Assembly (NCBI GenBank): GCA_900551435.1
Contig: URVW01000078.1
Span: forward strand, 1-9,813
Source: an uncultured Faecalibacterium sp.
Lineage (GTDB): Bacteria > Bacillota > Clostridia > Oscillospirales > Ruminococcaceae
Direction: 5' to 3'
Length of the DNA: 9,813 bases
A model generated the notes under the pieces. That model was not told the DNA's origin. It did not search any database and worked only from the letters and a program-made list of their open reading frames with translations. How positions within the stretch are numbered: position 1 is the stretch's first letter; each line of letters opens with the position of its first letter. Made by a program: the position numbers and the translations under genes. This document shows positions 1 through 6,583 of the stretch, in pieces.

Positions 1-54
1 GATGAGCGCGACCTTGCCGGTCAGATCAAACGATTTGGGAGTGCAGATTGCCAT
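1..54 (-). CDS. Short-chain dehydrogenase/reductase, N-terminal fragment (KduD-like?)
   Basis: Only the first 18 codons are inside the window; the gene runs off the left edge. They read MAICTPKSFDLTGKVALI. The F-x-L-x-GKVAL pattern is the first beta strand that leads into the Rossmann nucleotide-binding loop of classical short-chain dehydrogenases, and it matches the start of KduD (2-dehydro-3-deoxy-D-gluconate 5-dehydrogenase) and gluconate 5-dehydrogenases. The ATG at 54 has an AAGGAGG ribosome site at 63-69 with 8-nt spacing, and lies 20 nt after the GH105 stop, so it is co-transcribed. KduD would fit: GH105 releases a 4-deoxy-5-ketouronate, which KduI and KduD carry to 2-keto-3-deoxygluconate. 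The SDR family call is fairly safe; KduD is inferred from context, and another sugar-acid dehydrogenase is possible. Confidence 0.65.
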   Translation of the reverse strand, partial: MAICTPKSFDLTGKVALI

Positions 55-74
55 AATAGGTTCCTCCTTGCAAA

Positions 75-1202
75 TTATTCAAAGGTTTCGAGTGCTTCCA
101 CGAGGGCGAGGATGGTCAGAGACTGGCCATACGCCATGGGAGCGATCAGGATGTTCTTGTAGTGGTCGCGGTCGTAGCCCATGCCCGTGCCGCCGGAGAC
201 GTTCAGAACTGTGCCGTCCGTGTCGATGTTCTTGAGGATGGCGCGGATAGCCTTCTGGGCGCAGGGCAGGTAGGAATCATCCAGAATGCCCATGCGGATG
301 CCCTTCAGGATGCCGGCCGTAATGGCGGCGGAACCGGAAGTCTCCTCATAGCTGGTGGGGTCGTCCAGAACCGTGTGCCACAGGCCGTCCTCACCCTGCA
401 GGTCCCGCAGAGCACGCACCTGTGCTTTGTAGGTGTCCAGAATAAAGGTCTTGACGCCCTGATTCAGCGTGCCCTTGAACATGTCCAGATAGTCCAGAAT
501 GCCCAGCGTGAACCAGCTGTTGCCGCGGCACCAGAACACGCCGCCGAAGTTGTCCATCCGGTTGAAGGACCAGCCGTGGAAGAACAGGCCGGTGTGGGTG
601 TCGTAGAGGTACTTGATGTGCATGAGCACCTGCTTGATGGACTCGTCGATCCACTCCTGCTTGCCGTACTTCTGGCCCATCCGGTTCAGGAACAGCACGG
701 TCATGAACAGGGTGTCGATCCACATCTCGCTCTCGTTCAGGCGGACGCCCTGACGGTCTCCGTTGGCGCTGGTGACGTGCTGGAAACCGCCCTCGCGGGT
801 GCGGGGGATGCACTCCATCAGCCACTTGGCCCAGTCCACGCACAGGGCCTCAAAATCGGGGTCGTGGTACGTCTCGTTCAGTTCGCACAGGGTCAGCAGC
901 GGCGTGGTCGTGTTGATGTTACGGGAGGGCAGACCCTGCGCAATATTCTCCTTGAACCAGTCGTGCAGGAAGGTGTAGTACTCTTCCGAATCCTGCATCT
1001 TGGCGATTTTGAGCAGCCCGTACAGGCCCACGCCCTGCGGCCAGTCCCATTCCTTGATGCCGAAGTCGCGGCTGAAGAAGCCGATGGCCTCGCCGCCCTC
1101 TTTCAGGGAGTCCTCGTTCTCGGGAGCACCCAGATGCATCAGTTTCTGGATGACGAGGTCCAATTTCTTCTGGATCAGTTCTTTTTTGATTTCGTTTGCC
1201 AC
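75..1202 (-). CDS. GH105 unsaturated rhamnogalacturonyl hydrolase (YteR/RhiN type)
   Basis: This 375-aa protein belongs to glycoside hydrolase family 105, which removes the 4,5-unsaturated galacturonyl residue left by rhamnogalacturonan lyases, giving rhamnose and 5-keto-4-deoxyuronate. Length matches B. subtilis YteR (about 373 aa). Seen: the WIDTLFM motif at 161-167, with Asp163 as probable general acid/base; His209 in FHGW; CRGNSW at 225-230; and LWHTVLDDP then EETSGSA at 274-292, the aromatic and acidic residues of the (alpha/alpha)6 barrel active site. The Asp163-His209 spacing agrees with what I recall of YteR Asp143 and His189. There is no signal peptide, so it acts in the cytosol on imported oligosaccharide. 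The start is a GTG at 1202, set by a GAGGTG ribosome site at 1209-1214; an in-frame ATG at 1322 would overlap the regulator heavily. A family 88 glucuronyl hydrolase is less likely. Confidence 0.9.
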   Translation of the reverse strand: MANEIKKELIQKKLDLVIQKLMHLGAPENEDSLKEGGEAIGFFSRDFGIKEWDWPQGVGLYGLLKIAKMQDSEEYYTFLHDWFKENIAQGLPSRNINTTTPLLTLCELNETYHDPDFEALCVDWAKWLMECIPRTREGGFQHVTSANGDRQGVRLNESEMWIDTLFMTVLFLNRMGQKYGKQEWIDESIKQVLMHIKYLYDTHTGLFFHGWSFNRMDNFGGVFWCRGNSWFTLGILDYLDMFKGTLNQGVKTFILDTYKAQVRALRDLQGEDGLWHTVLDDPTSYEETSGSAAITAGILKGIRMGILDDSYLPCAQKAIRAILKNIDTDGTVLNVSGGTGMGYDRDHYKNILIAPMAYGQSLTILALVEALETFE

Positions 1203-1208
1203 AAAAAA

Positions 1209-1214
1209 CACCTC
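1209..1214 (-). promoter_or_regulatory. Ribosome binding site deciding the GTG start of GH105
   Basis: GAGGTG on the minus strand sits 6 nt before the GTG at 1202. Its first two bases belong to the TGA stop of the AraC-type regulator (1213-1215), so termination of the regulator and initiation of the hydrolase share the same bases. This suggests translational coupling, and rules out the upstream in-frame ATG at 1322 as the main start. Confidence 0.75.
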
Positions 1215-2139
1215 ATTTATCTGTGCTGTTTTGGTCGGTTGAAGTAAGCGATTTTCGATACTGTGCGGGTGTGATGTGCTGATATTTCTTGAACACCCGT
1301 CCCAGATAGGTGATGCTCTCAAAGCCGGTCCGGCTTGCGATCTCGGACACGGAAAGCGTTGTTGTTTCCAACAGGCTCTGTGCCTTTTTTACCCGCAGGA
1401 TGTTGACATATTCGTTGATGCCGAAGCCGGTCACTTCGTGGAAGGAACGGCTCAGATAGAACTTGCTGATATAGAATCGTTCCGCAAGGCTGTCCAGCGA
1501 GAGCGGCTCCTGAAAGTGGTCGGAAATGTAGTCGGCGATCTGATAGACCGCATCGAACTTTCCGCCGCTGGCTTTGCCCTCCTGCACGTCATTCAGACAG
1601 GCGACCTGCTGATTGCCGCGCCGGAAGTGGATGAAGCCCAAGATCAGTTCCGAAAGGATGGCTGTCTGGCTCATCGGCTCGGCCTTGTCCAGCTCCTCCA
1701 TAATTTGCAGGAAGAGCTTGCGGGTCCGTTCGGTCTGCTGGGGGTCCAGCTCGTAGATGCCGTAGTGCTTGTGGAAGAACGCGCCGATCTTGAGCTCCGG
1801 GAACATCGCATCGACTTTTTCCACGATGTCGCGGTCTACATAGAGGATGACGCGCTCGTATTCGGTCTCGGGGTCGCCCACGATGGAGTGGGACATGTGG
1901 ATCTGTCCGCTGTCCACAAGGATCAGATTCCCGGCGTGGGCTTCGTAGGCGCGGTTCTCGAAGAACATCTGCCGCCGACCGCGAAGCAGGAGATAGATTT
2001 CGTATTCCTGATGGAAGTGGTTGTACCGCATGTCAAAGTTTGCGGGGCGGACCATGTGTTCCACCATGATGCCGTTTTGTTTGCGGTAATACTGGGTCGC
2101 ATCGCCCTGAACCATGCTGTGCAGCCATGTCGTTTCCAT
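1213..2139 (-). CDS. AraC-family transcriptional regulator, cupin sensor plus double HTH
   Basis: This 308-aa protein has the usual AraC/XylS layout. Residues about 25-100 form a cupin-like sensor, with NHFHQEYEIYLLLRG at 40-54 and His81 as candidate effector pocket residues. A helical linker runs about 130-180. Two helix-turn-helix units fill about 205-297: LSLDSLAERFYISKFYLSR (HTH1), then SVSEIASRTGFESITYLGR with the family signature ending near PAQYRK (HTH2). The ATG at 2139 has an AGGAG site with 6-nt spacing. It heads the set regulator-GH105-SDR and has its own promoter at 2206-2234. By family habit it would sense a pathway sugar, such as rhamnose or an unsaturated disaccharide, and activate the TRAP and/or rha promoters. 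The effector and targets are inferred, not visible. Confidence 0.92.
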   Translation of the reverse strand: METTWLHSMVQGDATQYYRKQNGIMVEHMVRPANFDMRYNHFHQEYEIYLLLRGRRQMFFENRAYEAHAGNLILVDSGQIHMSHSIVGDPETEYERVILYVDRDIVEKVDAMFPELKIGAFFHKHYGIYELDPQQTERTRKLFLQIMEELDKAEPMSQTAILSELILGFIHFRRGNQQVACLNDVQEGKASGGKFDAVYQIADYISDHFQEPLSLDSLAERFYISKFYLSRSFHEVTGFGINEYVNILRVKKAQSLLETTTLSVSEIASRTGFESITYLGRVFKKYQHITPAQYRKSLTSTDQNSTDK

Positions 2140-2170
2140 GAAAGGCTCCTTTTCTCCTGAACAGGCGGGA

Positions 2171-2194
2171 TTCCTGCGGCGGCTGCCGCAGGAA
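2171..2194 (-). other. Strong hairpin in the leader of the regulator mRNA
   Basis: A perfect 10-bp inverted repeat (TTCCTGCGGC at 2171-2180, GCCGCAGGAA at 2185-2194) encloses a 4-nt loop. It lies between the promoter at 2206-2234 and the ribosome site of the AraC-type gene, so it would form about 5-10 nt into the transcript. No U-run follows it on either strand, so it is not a standard intrinsic terminator. It may stabilise the 5' end, slow read-through from dctM, or act as a partial attenuator. Confidence 0.6.
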
Positions 2195-2205
2195 CCTTTG
2201 CCTTG

Positions 2206-2234
2206 ATTATGTCATATCTGTTCAGGTTTGGCAA
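2206..2234 (-). promoter_or_regulatory. Predicted sigma-A-type promoter for the regulator-GH105-SDR operon
   Basis: On the minus strand a -35 TTGCCA (2229-2234) and a -10 CATAAT (2206-2211) are separated by exactly 17 nt; each hexamer matches the consensus at 5 of 6 positions. Transcription would start near 2199, giving a leader of about 60 nt with a hairpin at 2171-2194. The segment AAGGCAAAGGTTCC (2191-2204), just after the -10, resembles the ACGCAAAGAATCC segment at the same place in the rhaB promoter. There is no clear terminator between dctM and this promoter, so read-through from the TRAP operon probably adds to expression. Confidence 0.65.
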
Positions 2235-2250
2235 GCGCCCAGCGGGGGCA

Positions 2251-3564
2251 TCACATCAGGCCCAGCGTGGTAGGCAGCCACTCGCTCAGAGCGGGGATGT
2301 AAGTGACCAGCATCAGAGAGATGAAGATCGCCACGAAGAACGGAACCAGACTCTTCATCACATTTTCCAGACGCTGCTTTGCCAGCGAGCAGCCCACGAA
2401 CAGGACGTTGCCGACGGGCGGCGTGATCGTGCCGACGGCCAGGTTCATGACCATCATAACACCGAACTGCACATCGCTCATGCCGAAGGTGCGGACGATG
2501 GGCAGGAAGATCGGGGTGAAGATCAGCAGAGCCGGTGCCATATCCATGAATGTGCCGACGATCAGCAGGAAGATGTTCAGGATGAGCAGCAGGACATACT
2601 TGTTATCGGAGATGCCGAGGACCATCTTGCTGATGGCAGCGGGCAGACCGGTGAAGCTCAGAACGAAGCTCAGGACGGAAGATGCGCCGATGATCAGCAT
2701 GACAACGGTGGTCATATTGGCAGTCTGGATCAGGATGCGGGGCATATCCTTCAGGTCGATGGACTTATAGATGAACACCGACAGGATGAAGGCGTAGGCA
2801 ACGGCCACAGCGGAAGCTTCGGTCGGGCTGAAGATGCCGGACAGGATGCCGCCGATGATGATGACGATGAGCATCAGACTGGGGATGGCGCGCCAGATGA
2901 TGTTCAGCACTTCGCTGGCGCTCAGCTTCTGGGCCTTGTCGCCCTTGCGGACGTAGCCGTACTTCTTGGCGATGAAATAACCGACGACCATGCAGGCGGC
3001 GGTCCACAGCAGACCGGGGATCCAGCCGGCCATGAACAGGGTGGCGACGGACGTGCCGCCGCTGGCAGTGGAGTAGACGATGAATGCGGTGGTGGGCGGG
3101 ATGAGCTGGCCGACCGGAGCGGTGGCCACGTTCATGGCGGCGGAGAAGCCTTCGTCATAGCCTTCTTCTTTTTCCATGGGGAGCATGACGCCGCCGATGG
3201 CGGTCGCAGCGGCGATGCCGGAACCGGAGATGGAACCGAACATCGCGTTGCCGACGGCGTTGGTCAGCGCCAGCGCACCGGGGACCCGGCGCAGCACCAG
3301 CATGGCGAGGTCCACCAATCGGTGGGCGATGCCGCCGTTGCTCATCAACAGACCGGCGAGGATAAAGAACGGAACGGCGATCAGGGACAAACTATCGATG
3401 CCCGCAATGACTTTCTGGGCAGAAACGAACATGCCGAATTGCGGGGTCAGGAATGCGGTGATGGTGATGAATGCGGATGCAACGATGCTGTACGAGACAG
3501 GCACGCTGAACATCAGCAGCAGCGCGAAGCTGACCACCAGAAGGATAGCGGCTTGCAGTTCCAT
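2251..3564 (-). CDS. dctM: TRAP transporter large permease subunit (DctM family)
   Basis: This 437-aa, highly hydrophobic protein is the large membrane subunit of a tripartite ATP-independent periplasmic-type transporter, the part that couples solute entry to an ion gradient, usually sodium. It has about 12 predicted membrane segments across its length. Family motifs seen include GSISGSGIAAATAIGG followed by a proline-methionine turn and EGYDEGFSAA at about 113-143, then APVGQLIPPTTAF at about 150-162; a second half-repeat shows AVGTITPPVGNVLFVG near 376-391. Length is normal (about 425-440). The start ATG at 3564 directly follows the dctQ stop, with an AAGGAGGT site 7 nt upstream inside the dctQ tail. 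Subunit identity is secure; the substrate, probably an unsaturated galacturonate-rhamnose disaccharide or another uronate, is inferred from the neighbours. Confidence 0.95.
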   Translation of the reverse strand: MELQAAILLVVSFALLLMFSVPVSYSIVASAFITITAFLTPQFGMFVSAQKVIAGIDSLSLIAVPFFILAGLLMSNGGIAHRLVDLAMLVLRRVPGALALTNAVGNAMFGSISGSGIAAATAIGGVMLPMEKEEGYDEGFSAAMNVATAPVGQLIPPTTAFIVYSTASGGTSVATLFMAGWIPGLLWTAACMVVGYFIAKKYGYVRKGDKAQKLSASEVLNIIWRAIPSLMLIVIIIGGILSGIFSPTEASAVAVAYAFILSVFIYKSIDLKDMPRILIQTANMTTVVMLIIGASSVLSFVLSFTGLPAAISKMVLGISDNKYVLLLILNIFLLIVGTFMDMAPALLIFTPIFLPIVRTFGMSDVQFGVMMVMNLAVGTITPPVGNVLFVGCSLAKQRLENVMKSLVPFFVAIFISLMLVTYIPALSEWLPTTLGLM

Positions 3565-4035
3565 TTAAGCGACCTCCTTGTCTTTCTCCCGGAAGAGATG
3601 ATACAGATTGTTCAGGCTGTAGAGGATCATCAGCGCACCGCCGATGGGGATGCATGCATAGTAGCACTCCATCGGCAATTTCATGGCTGCCGAGATCTGG
3701 CCGTGGGCGTTCATGGTGACGGAGATGCCGCCCGCCACAAAGACGGCGGCGCTCAGAGCCAGAACGACGAGCTCCACGAAGATCTGGGTGCGGCGCTGAC
3801 CGGCGGGTTCAAACCCCTTAACCAGCAGGTCGATGGCCAGATGCTGCTTTGCGCCGTAGGCATACGGTGCGCCCAGCATGGTCAGCCAGATCAGCGCGAA
3901 ACGAAGGATTTCCTCGGTGTACTTGCTGGGGTTGCCCAGAATGAAGCGGGTGATGACCTGCCAGCAGCAGACCACGACCATGGCCGCCACCAGAAAGGCA
4001 AGAACGGAACTCAAAATCTTATTCAATGCTTTCAT
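3565..4035 (-). CDS. dctQ: TRAP transporter small permease subunit (DctQ family)
   Basis: This 156-aa protein has four predicted membrane helices (about 8-30, 45-65, 84-106, 124-145). The stretch YTEEILRFALIWLTMLGA at about 39-56 is the usual DctQ signature, with paired acidic residues before an RF-x-x-IW helix. DctQ packs against DctM to form the membrane part of the TRAP system. Its ATG at 4035 overlaps the dctP stop by four bases (ATGA), and its TAA at 3565-3567 abuts the dctM ATG. The three subunits are therefore translationally coupled and probably made in fixed ratio. A GGAGG site lies about 10 nt upstream, inside the dctP tail. Confidence 0.93.
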   Translation of the reverse strand: MKALNKILSSVLAFLVAAMVVVCCWQVITRFILGNPSKYTEEILRFALIWLTMLGAPYAYGAKQHLAIDLLVKGFEPAGQRRTQIFVELVVLALSAAVFVAGGISVTMNAHGQISAAMKLPMECYYACIPIGGALMILYSLNNLYHLFREKDKEVA

Positions 4036-5066
4036 TTGTCTGTATCCTCCGCATAGCTCTGGATATCATCGTACAGCTTCTGATACTGCTCGCCCTTTGC
4101 GAGGAACTCCTCGTGGATGGGCTGGACTGCTTCGATGAACGGAGTCTTGTCGATATCGCGGTAGACATGCACGCCGTAGCTCTCGGCCTCGGCCATGGCA
4201 TCGTCCATCATCTGGTTGTACTTCTGCACGAAGTTGTCGTTCAGCTTGCTGAAGCACTCGCGCAGATAATCCTGCTGCTCTTTGGTCAGCTTGTTCCAGA
4301 CCTTGGTGCTGATGATGTAGATATCAGGGGTGTACTGATGCTCGGTGTAGGTGTAGGACTTGACGATCTCTTCGTGCTTATCGACGGTCAGAGCCAGCTC
4401 GGTGTTCTCTGCACCGTCCACGATGCCCTGCTGCAGGGAGGTGTAGGTCTCGCTGGACGACATCGGAACAGGAGAACCGCCCATGGCTTCGATCATATCC
4501 ATCGAGGTGGAGCTGACCATGGAACGGATCTTTTTGCCCTTCAGCACGTCGGGAGAAGTAACTGCCACATCGTCTTTCAGATAGAAGTTGCGTGCACCGT
4601 TGCAGTAATATCCGATGGCGATGTAACCGGCGTCCTCCGTGGCATCGAACAGCTCCCGGATGGCGGTGCTGTTTGCCATGGCACTGTAGTAGTGGTCCTG
4701 TCCCTTGAACAGGTACGGCAGCGAGAAGATGGTGTAGCGGTCATCGAACTGGCCCAGCGTGTTGGCGCTGACCTTGGCCATGTCCAGAACGCCCGCCTGG
4801 ACCAGCTCGACCATGGCCGTCTCGGAACCCAGCACGCCGCTGGGATAGACGGAAACTTCCATGTTCATGCTGTCGTCCTCGGCGACCAGATCGGACAGAT
4901 ACGCGATCGTGCCGCCGATCTCCGAATCGCCCGCCTGACCGTGTGCCAGACGAAGCTGGACCTTGTCGCTGCCAATGCTGCCGTTGACCTTGAAGAAGGT
5001 GGAAATTCCAATTCCCAGCATTACGACGACAATGACAGCCAGCACGATTTTTGATGTCTTTTTCAT
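4032..5066 (-). CDS. dctP: TRAP transporter solute-binding protein (DctP family), membrane-anchored
   Basis: This 344-aa extracytoplasmic receptor captures the substrate and delivers it to DctQM. The mature fold begins near residue 35 with VQLRLAHGQ. Family landmarks follow: YPSGVLGSE (74-82), GARNFY (157-162), SPDVLKGKKIRS (171-182) and QGIVDGAENTEL (213-224). The arginine in the GKKIR segment (Arg181) is the one that normally forms the salt bridge to a substrate carboxylate in this family, which fits an acidic, uronate-containing ligand. The N-terminus is a lysine-rich start plus a hydrophobic helix at about 7-26. There is no cysteine before residue 155, so no lipobox; it may be held by an uncleaved helix. 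I chose the second ATG (5066), 7 nt from AGGAGG, over the ATG at 5072, which is only 1 nt away. It is the first gene of the TRAP operon. Confidence 0.93.
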   Translation of the reverse strand: MKKTSKIVLAVIVVVMLGIGISTFFKVNGSIGSDKVQLRLAHGQAGDSEIGGTIAYLSDLVAEDDSMNMEVSVYPSGVLGSETAMVELVQAGVLDMAKVSANTLGQFDDRYTIFSLPYLFKGQDHYYSAMANSTAIRELFDATEDAGYIAIGYYCNGARNFYLKDDVAVTSPDVLKGKKIRSMVSSTSMDMIEAMGGSPVPMSSSETYTSLQQGIVDGAENTELALTVDKHEEIVKSYTYTEHQYTPDIYIISTKVWNKLTKEQQDYLRECFSKLNDNFVQKYNQMMDDAMAEAESYGVHVYRDIDKTPFIEAVQPIHEEFLAKGEQYQKLYDDIQSYAEDTDK

Positions 5067-5073
5067 TGTCATT

Positions 5074-5079
5074 CCTCCT
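5074..5079 (-). promoter_or_regulatory. Ribosome binding site deciding the dctP start
   Basis: AGGAGG on the minus strand lies 7 nt before the ATG at 5066 but only 1 nt before the in-frame ATG at 5072. Normal spacing points to 5066, removing two residues (Met-Thr) from the longer reading. Confidence 0.8.
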
Positions 5080-5116
5080 AAATGATTCGCTTGCGTGGTG
5101 CAACTTTCTGTACATA

Positions 5117-5125
5117 ATCATAGCA
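5117..5125 (-). promoter_or_regulatory. Extended -10 promoter element for dctPQM
   Basis: TGCTATGAT on the minus strand is an extended -10 (TGn plus TATGAT, 5 of 6 to consensus). The -35 position for a 17-nt spacer, 5140-5145, reads GAGAAA, which is poor. That is typical of a promoter needing an activator, and an inverted repeat (5144-5159) overlaps just that place. Start would be near 5110, giving a leader of about 45 nt. Confidence 0.5.
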
Positions 5126-5143
5126 CCTCTTAGGGCGGCTTTC

Positions 5144-5159
5144 TCGCAAAGAATTGCGA
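5144..5159. promoter_or_regulatory. Candidate operator, inverted repeat before dctP
   Basis: TCGCAAAGAATTGCGA: perfect 6-bp arms (TCGCAA and TTGCGA) around AGAA. Its core CGCAAAGAAT recurs twice, once with one change, in the rhaB promoter. It is centred about 41 bp upstream of the predicted start at 5110, where activators touch RNA polymerase, though a repressor could also sit there. Symmetry would suit a dimeric LacI/GntR-type protein; AraC-type proteins more often read direct repeats. Confidence 0.5.
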
Positions 5160-5204
5160 ATTGTGCCAAAAATTCGAACTTTATTGCGGTCGTGTTGTAT
5201 ACAT

Positions 5205-5233
5205 TTTCTACGGTTTTACGCTTGTTTTGTCAA
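5205..5233 (-). promoter_or_regulatory. Possible second, upstream promoter for dctPQM
   Basis: A consensus -35 TTGACA (5228-5233) is followed after 17 nt by TAGAAA (5205-5210), a 4-of-6 -10. It would give a leader of about 130 nt that passes through the operator at 5144-5159. The surrounding intergenic stretch (5067-5320) is clearly more AT-rich than the genes. It also holds the 8-bp palindrome TGTATACA at 5196-5203, but no open reading frame that I can support. Confidence 0.35.
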
Positions 5234-5320
5234 TTCTCACAAAATTTAGAGAGAAAATTCTACACTTGAAATTATTTTCCGGCGAAAATGGCCGTTTTTG
5301 CTCTGCAAAATTGTTCGAGT

Positions 5321-5364
5321 AAAAAAGCAAAGGCTGCCCGCAGAAGAAAGGCGGGCAGCCTTTG
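5321..5364 (-). terminator. Intrinsic terminator of the rha operon
   Basis: A perfect 14-bp stem pairs 5328-5341 (CAAAGGCTGCCCGC) with 5351-5364 (GCGGGCAGCCTTTG) around a 9-nt loop. On the minus strand it is followed by C and then six T (5326-5321). It starts 30 nt after the rhaM stop. This is a textbook rho-independent terminator separating the rhamnose operon from the TRAP operon. Confidence 0.93.
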
Positions 5365-5393
5365 TCAGTTACGATTCAGAAAATCAGGGGGAT

Positions 5394-5711
5394 TCAGTCC
5401 AGCCGGAACACCTGTTCCAGCTTGGGCTGTGCGCCGGTCACGGGGTCCATTTCCAGCTCGAGGATGTCTTTCATGTACTCGTTCCAGCGGTCCACGACCG
5501 GGCTTTCGGCCTGTACCTTTTCGGCGTAGGCCACGCCCTTTTCGCACTCGTAATAGCCGAACAGTTCATCGTTGCAGTAGAAGATGCTGTAGTTGCAGAT
5601 GCCGGCATCCTTTAAGACCTTGACCATTTCCGGCCAGATTTCCGCGTGACGCTTCTGGTATTCGGCCTTGCAGCCGGGTTTGATGCGGCCTTTCCATGCC
5701 ATGTGTTCCAT
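5394..5711 (-). CDS. rhaM: L-rhamnose mutarotase
   Basis: This 105-aa enzyme interconverts the alpha and beta anomers of L-rhamnose, supplying the form used by the isomerase. It aligns along its length with E. coli RhaM (104 aa). The catalytic residues fall at identical positions: Tyr18 and His22 in EYQKRH, then IWPE at 25-28 and Tyr41 in NYSIFY. The DRW-x-x-YM segment and the closing LEQVFRLD match the family's C-terminal half, which forms the dimer and the active-site wall. The start at 5711 is supported by AAGGAG at 5718-5723, overlapping the rhaD stop codon; a second in-frame ATG at 5702 has no such site. It is the last gene of the operon, 30 nt before the terminator. Its presence marks the operon as rhamnose-directed rather than arabinose- or fucose-directed. 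Confidence 0.95.
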   Translation of the reverse strand: MEHMAWKGRIKPGCKAEYQKRHAEIWPEMVKVLKDAGICNYSIFYCNDELFGYYECEKGVAYAEKVQAESPVVDRWNEYMKDILELEMDPVTGAQPKLEQVFRLD

Positions 5712-5721
5712 GTTCTGCTCC

Positions 5722-6549
5722 TTAGTCGAGGAAGTTCTCGTTCAGGGTCACGCCGAAGTCACGAGCGATGGCGCGCAGGTCGTCGTCGGTGATGGTCTGG
5801 CGGATCAGACCGCCGCCCATGGAGAGCACCTTGACGTAAATTTCTGCGCTCTTCTCGATGGTGTGCGCCAGACCGAAGGTGATGTCAAAGTCCGGGCCGG
5901 AAGCGAACAGGCCGTGCTGTGCCCAGATGGCGGCCTGATAGGTTTTCATCAGCTCGCTGGTAGCCATGGCAATGTCTGCACCGCCGGGCATCATCCACGG
6001 GCAGACGCCCACGCCCTCCGGGAACACCACCGGGCACTCGGTGGCACTCTGCCACAGCGCGCGGGTGAAGTCCCGGTTGGTCAGGGGCAGAATGTAGGTC
6101 AGGGCAATCACGTTGGTGGCGTGGCAGTGGTAGATGACACGGTTTGCGCCATTGGTGGCAGCCTTGCGGACGCTGTGGTTCATAAAGTGGCTGGGAAACT
6201 CGGATGTAGGCTTTGCGCCGTCCTCCAAGCCCCAGACGATGCGCCAACTGTCGCCCTTGTCGTTGATCTCCACAATGCCGATGCTGTGGACAGGGTCCGG
6301 CTCCACATTGCGGAAGAATTTGCCCGAGCCGGTGGTGATGAAATACTCCCCGGCCAGATTGTCCGCCTGAACGCCCATGTTCACCCACTCGCGGGGCTGC
6401 TCGTTGAAGAAGGGACGGCACTCGGCCACTTCCTCTTCCTTCATGCGGTAGGTCAGGTTGCCGCCGTTGCGTTCGTGCCAGCCCTGAAGCCAACCATCGT
6501 TGCACATCCGCATAAAGCCTTTTACGATCGTAACATCCAGAATACCCAT
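5722..6549 (-). CDS. rhaD: Rhamnulose-1-phosphate aldolase
   Basis: This 275-aa, zinc-dependent class II aldolase splits L-rhamnulose 1-phosphate into dihydroxyacetone phosphate and L-lactaldehyde. Length equals the E. coli enzyme (274 aa), and the key residues keep the E. coli numbers: catalytic Glu117 in TSEFPSH, zinc ligands His141 and His143 in YHCHATN, and His212 in WAQHGLF. The N-terminal NGGNLTYR (28-35) and TTGSGKFF (72-79) are the phosphate-binding stretches. This separates it from the L-fuculose phosphate aldolases and ribulose-phosphate epimerases of the same superfamily, which are shorter. The ATG at 6549 has an AGAGGT site about 8 nt away and follows the isomerase gene by 34 nt. 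It lies ten bases ahead of rhaM, whose ribosome site uses its TAA stop. Confidence 0.96.
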   Translation of the reverse strand: MGILDVTIVKGFMRMCNDGWLQGWHERNGGNLTYRMKEEEVAECRPFFNEQPREWVNMGVQADNLAGEYFITTGSGKFFRNVEPDPVHSIGIVEINDKGDSWRIVWGLEDGAKPTSEFPSHFMNHSVRKAATNGANRVIYHCHATNVIALTYILPLTNRDFTRALWQSATECPVVFPEGVGVCPWMMPGGADIAMATSELMKTYQAAIWAQHGLFASGPDFDITFGLAHTIEKSAEIYVKVLSMGGGLIRQTITDDDLRAIARDFGVTLNENFLD

Positions 6550-6583
6550 GATAAAATACCTCTCTTTTCTTCTTCAAACTCAG

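Noticed and set aside
162..1247. 361-codon plus-strand open frame opposite the GH105 gene
   Set aside because: No ribosome site or family motifs; the minus strand has a full GH105 protein with its active-site motifs. The same reasoning removes the plus-strand frames opposite the AraC-type gene (1276-2160), dctP (4026-5054) and rhaD (5668-6594).
1203..1322. N-terminal extension of the GH105 gene to an ATG at 1322
   Set aside because: It would overlap the regulator's HTH-coding end by more than 100 bases and has no similarity to GH105; the GTG at 1202 has a well-placed ribosome site.
2203..4056. 617-codon open frame on the plus strand opposite dctM and dctQ
   Set aside because: Extremely rich in Asp, Gly, His, Gln and Glu, as expected from the reverse complement of membrane-protein codons; the minus strand encodes two clear TRAP subunits with motifs.
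5196..5203. 8-bp palindrome TGTATACA before dctP
   Set aside because: Too short to claim alone, does not extend symmetrically, and is not repeated at the rhaB promoter.
5067..5320. Riboswitch or small RNA in the AT-rich region before dctP
   Set aside because: No recognisable aptamer core or convincing stem set; the promoter and operator elements account for what I can see.
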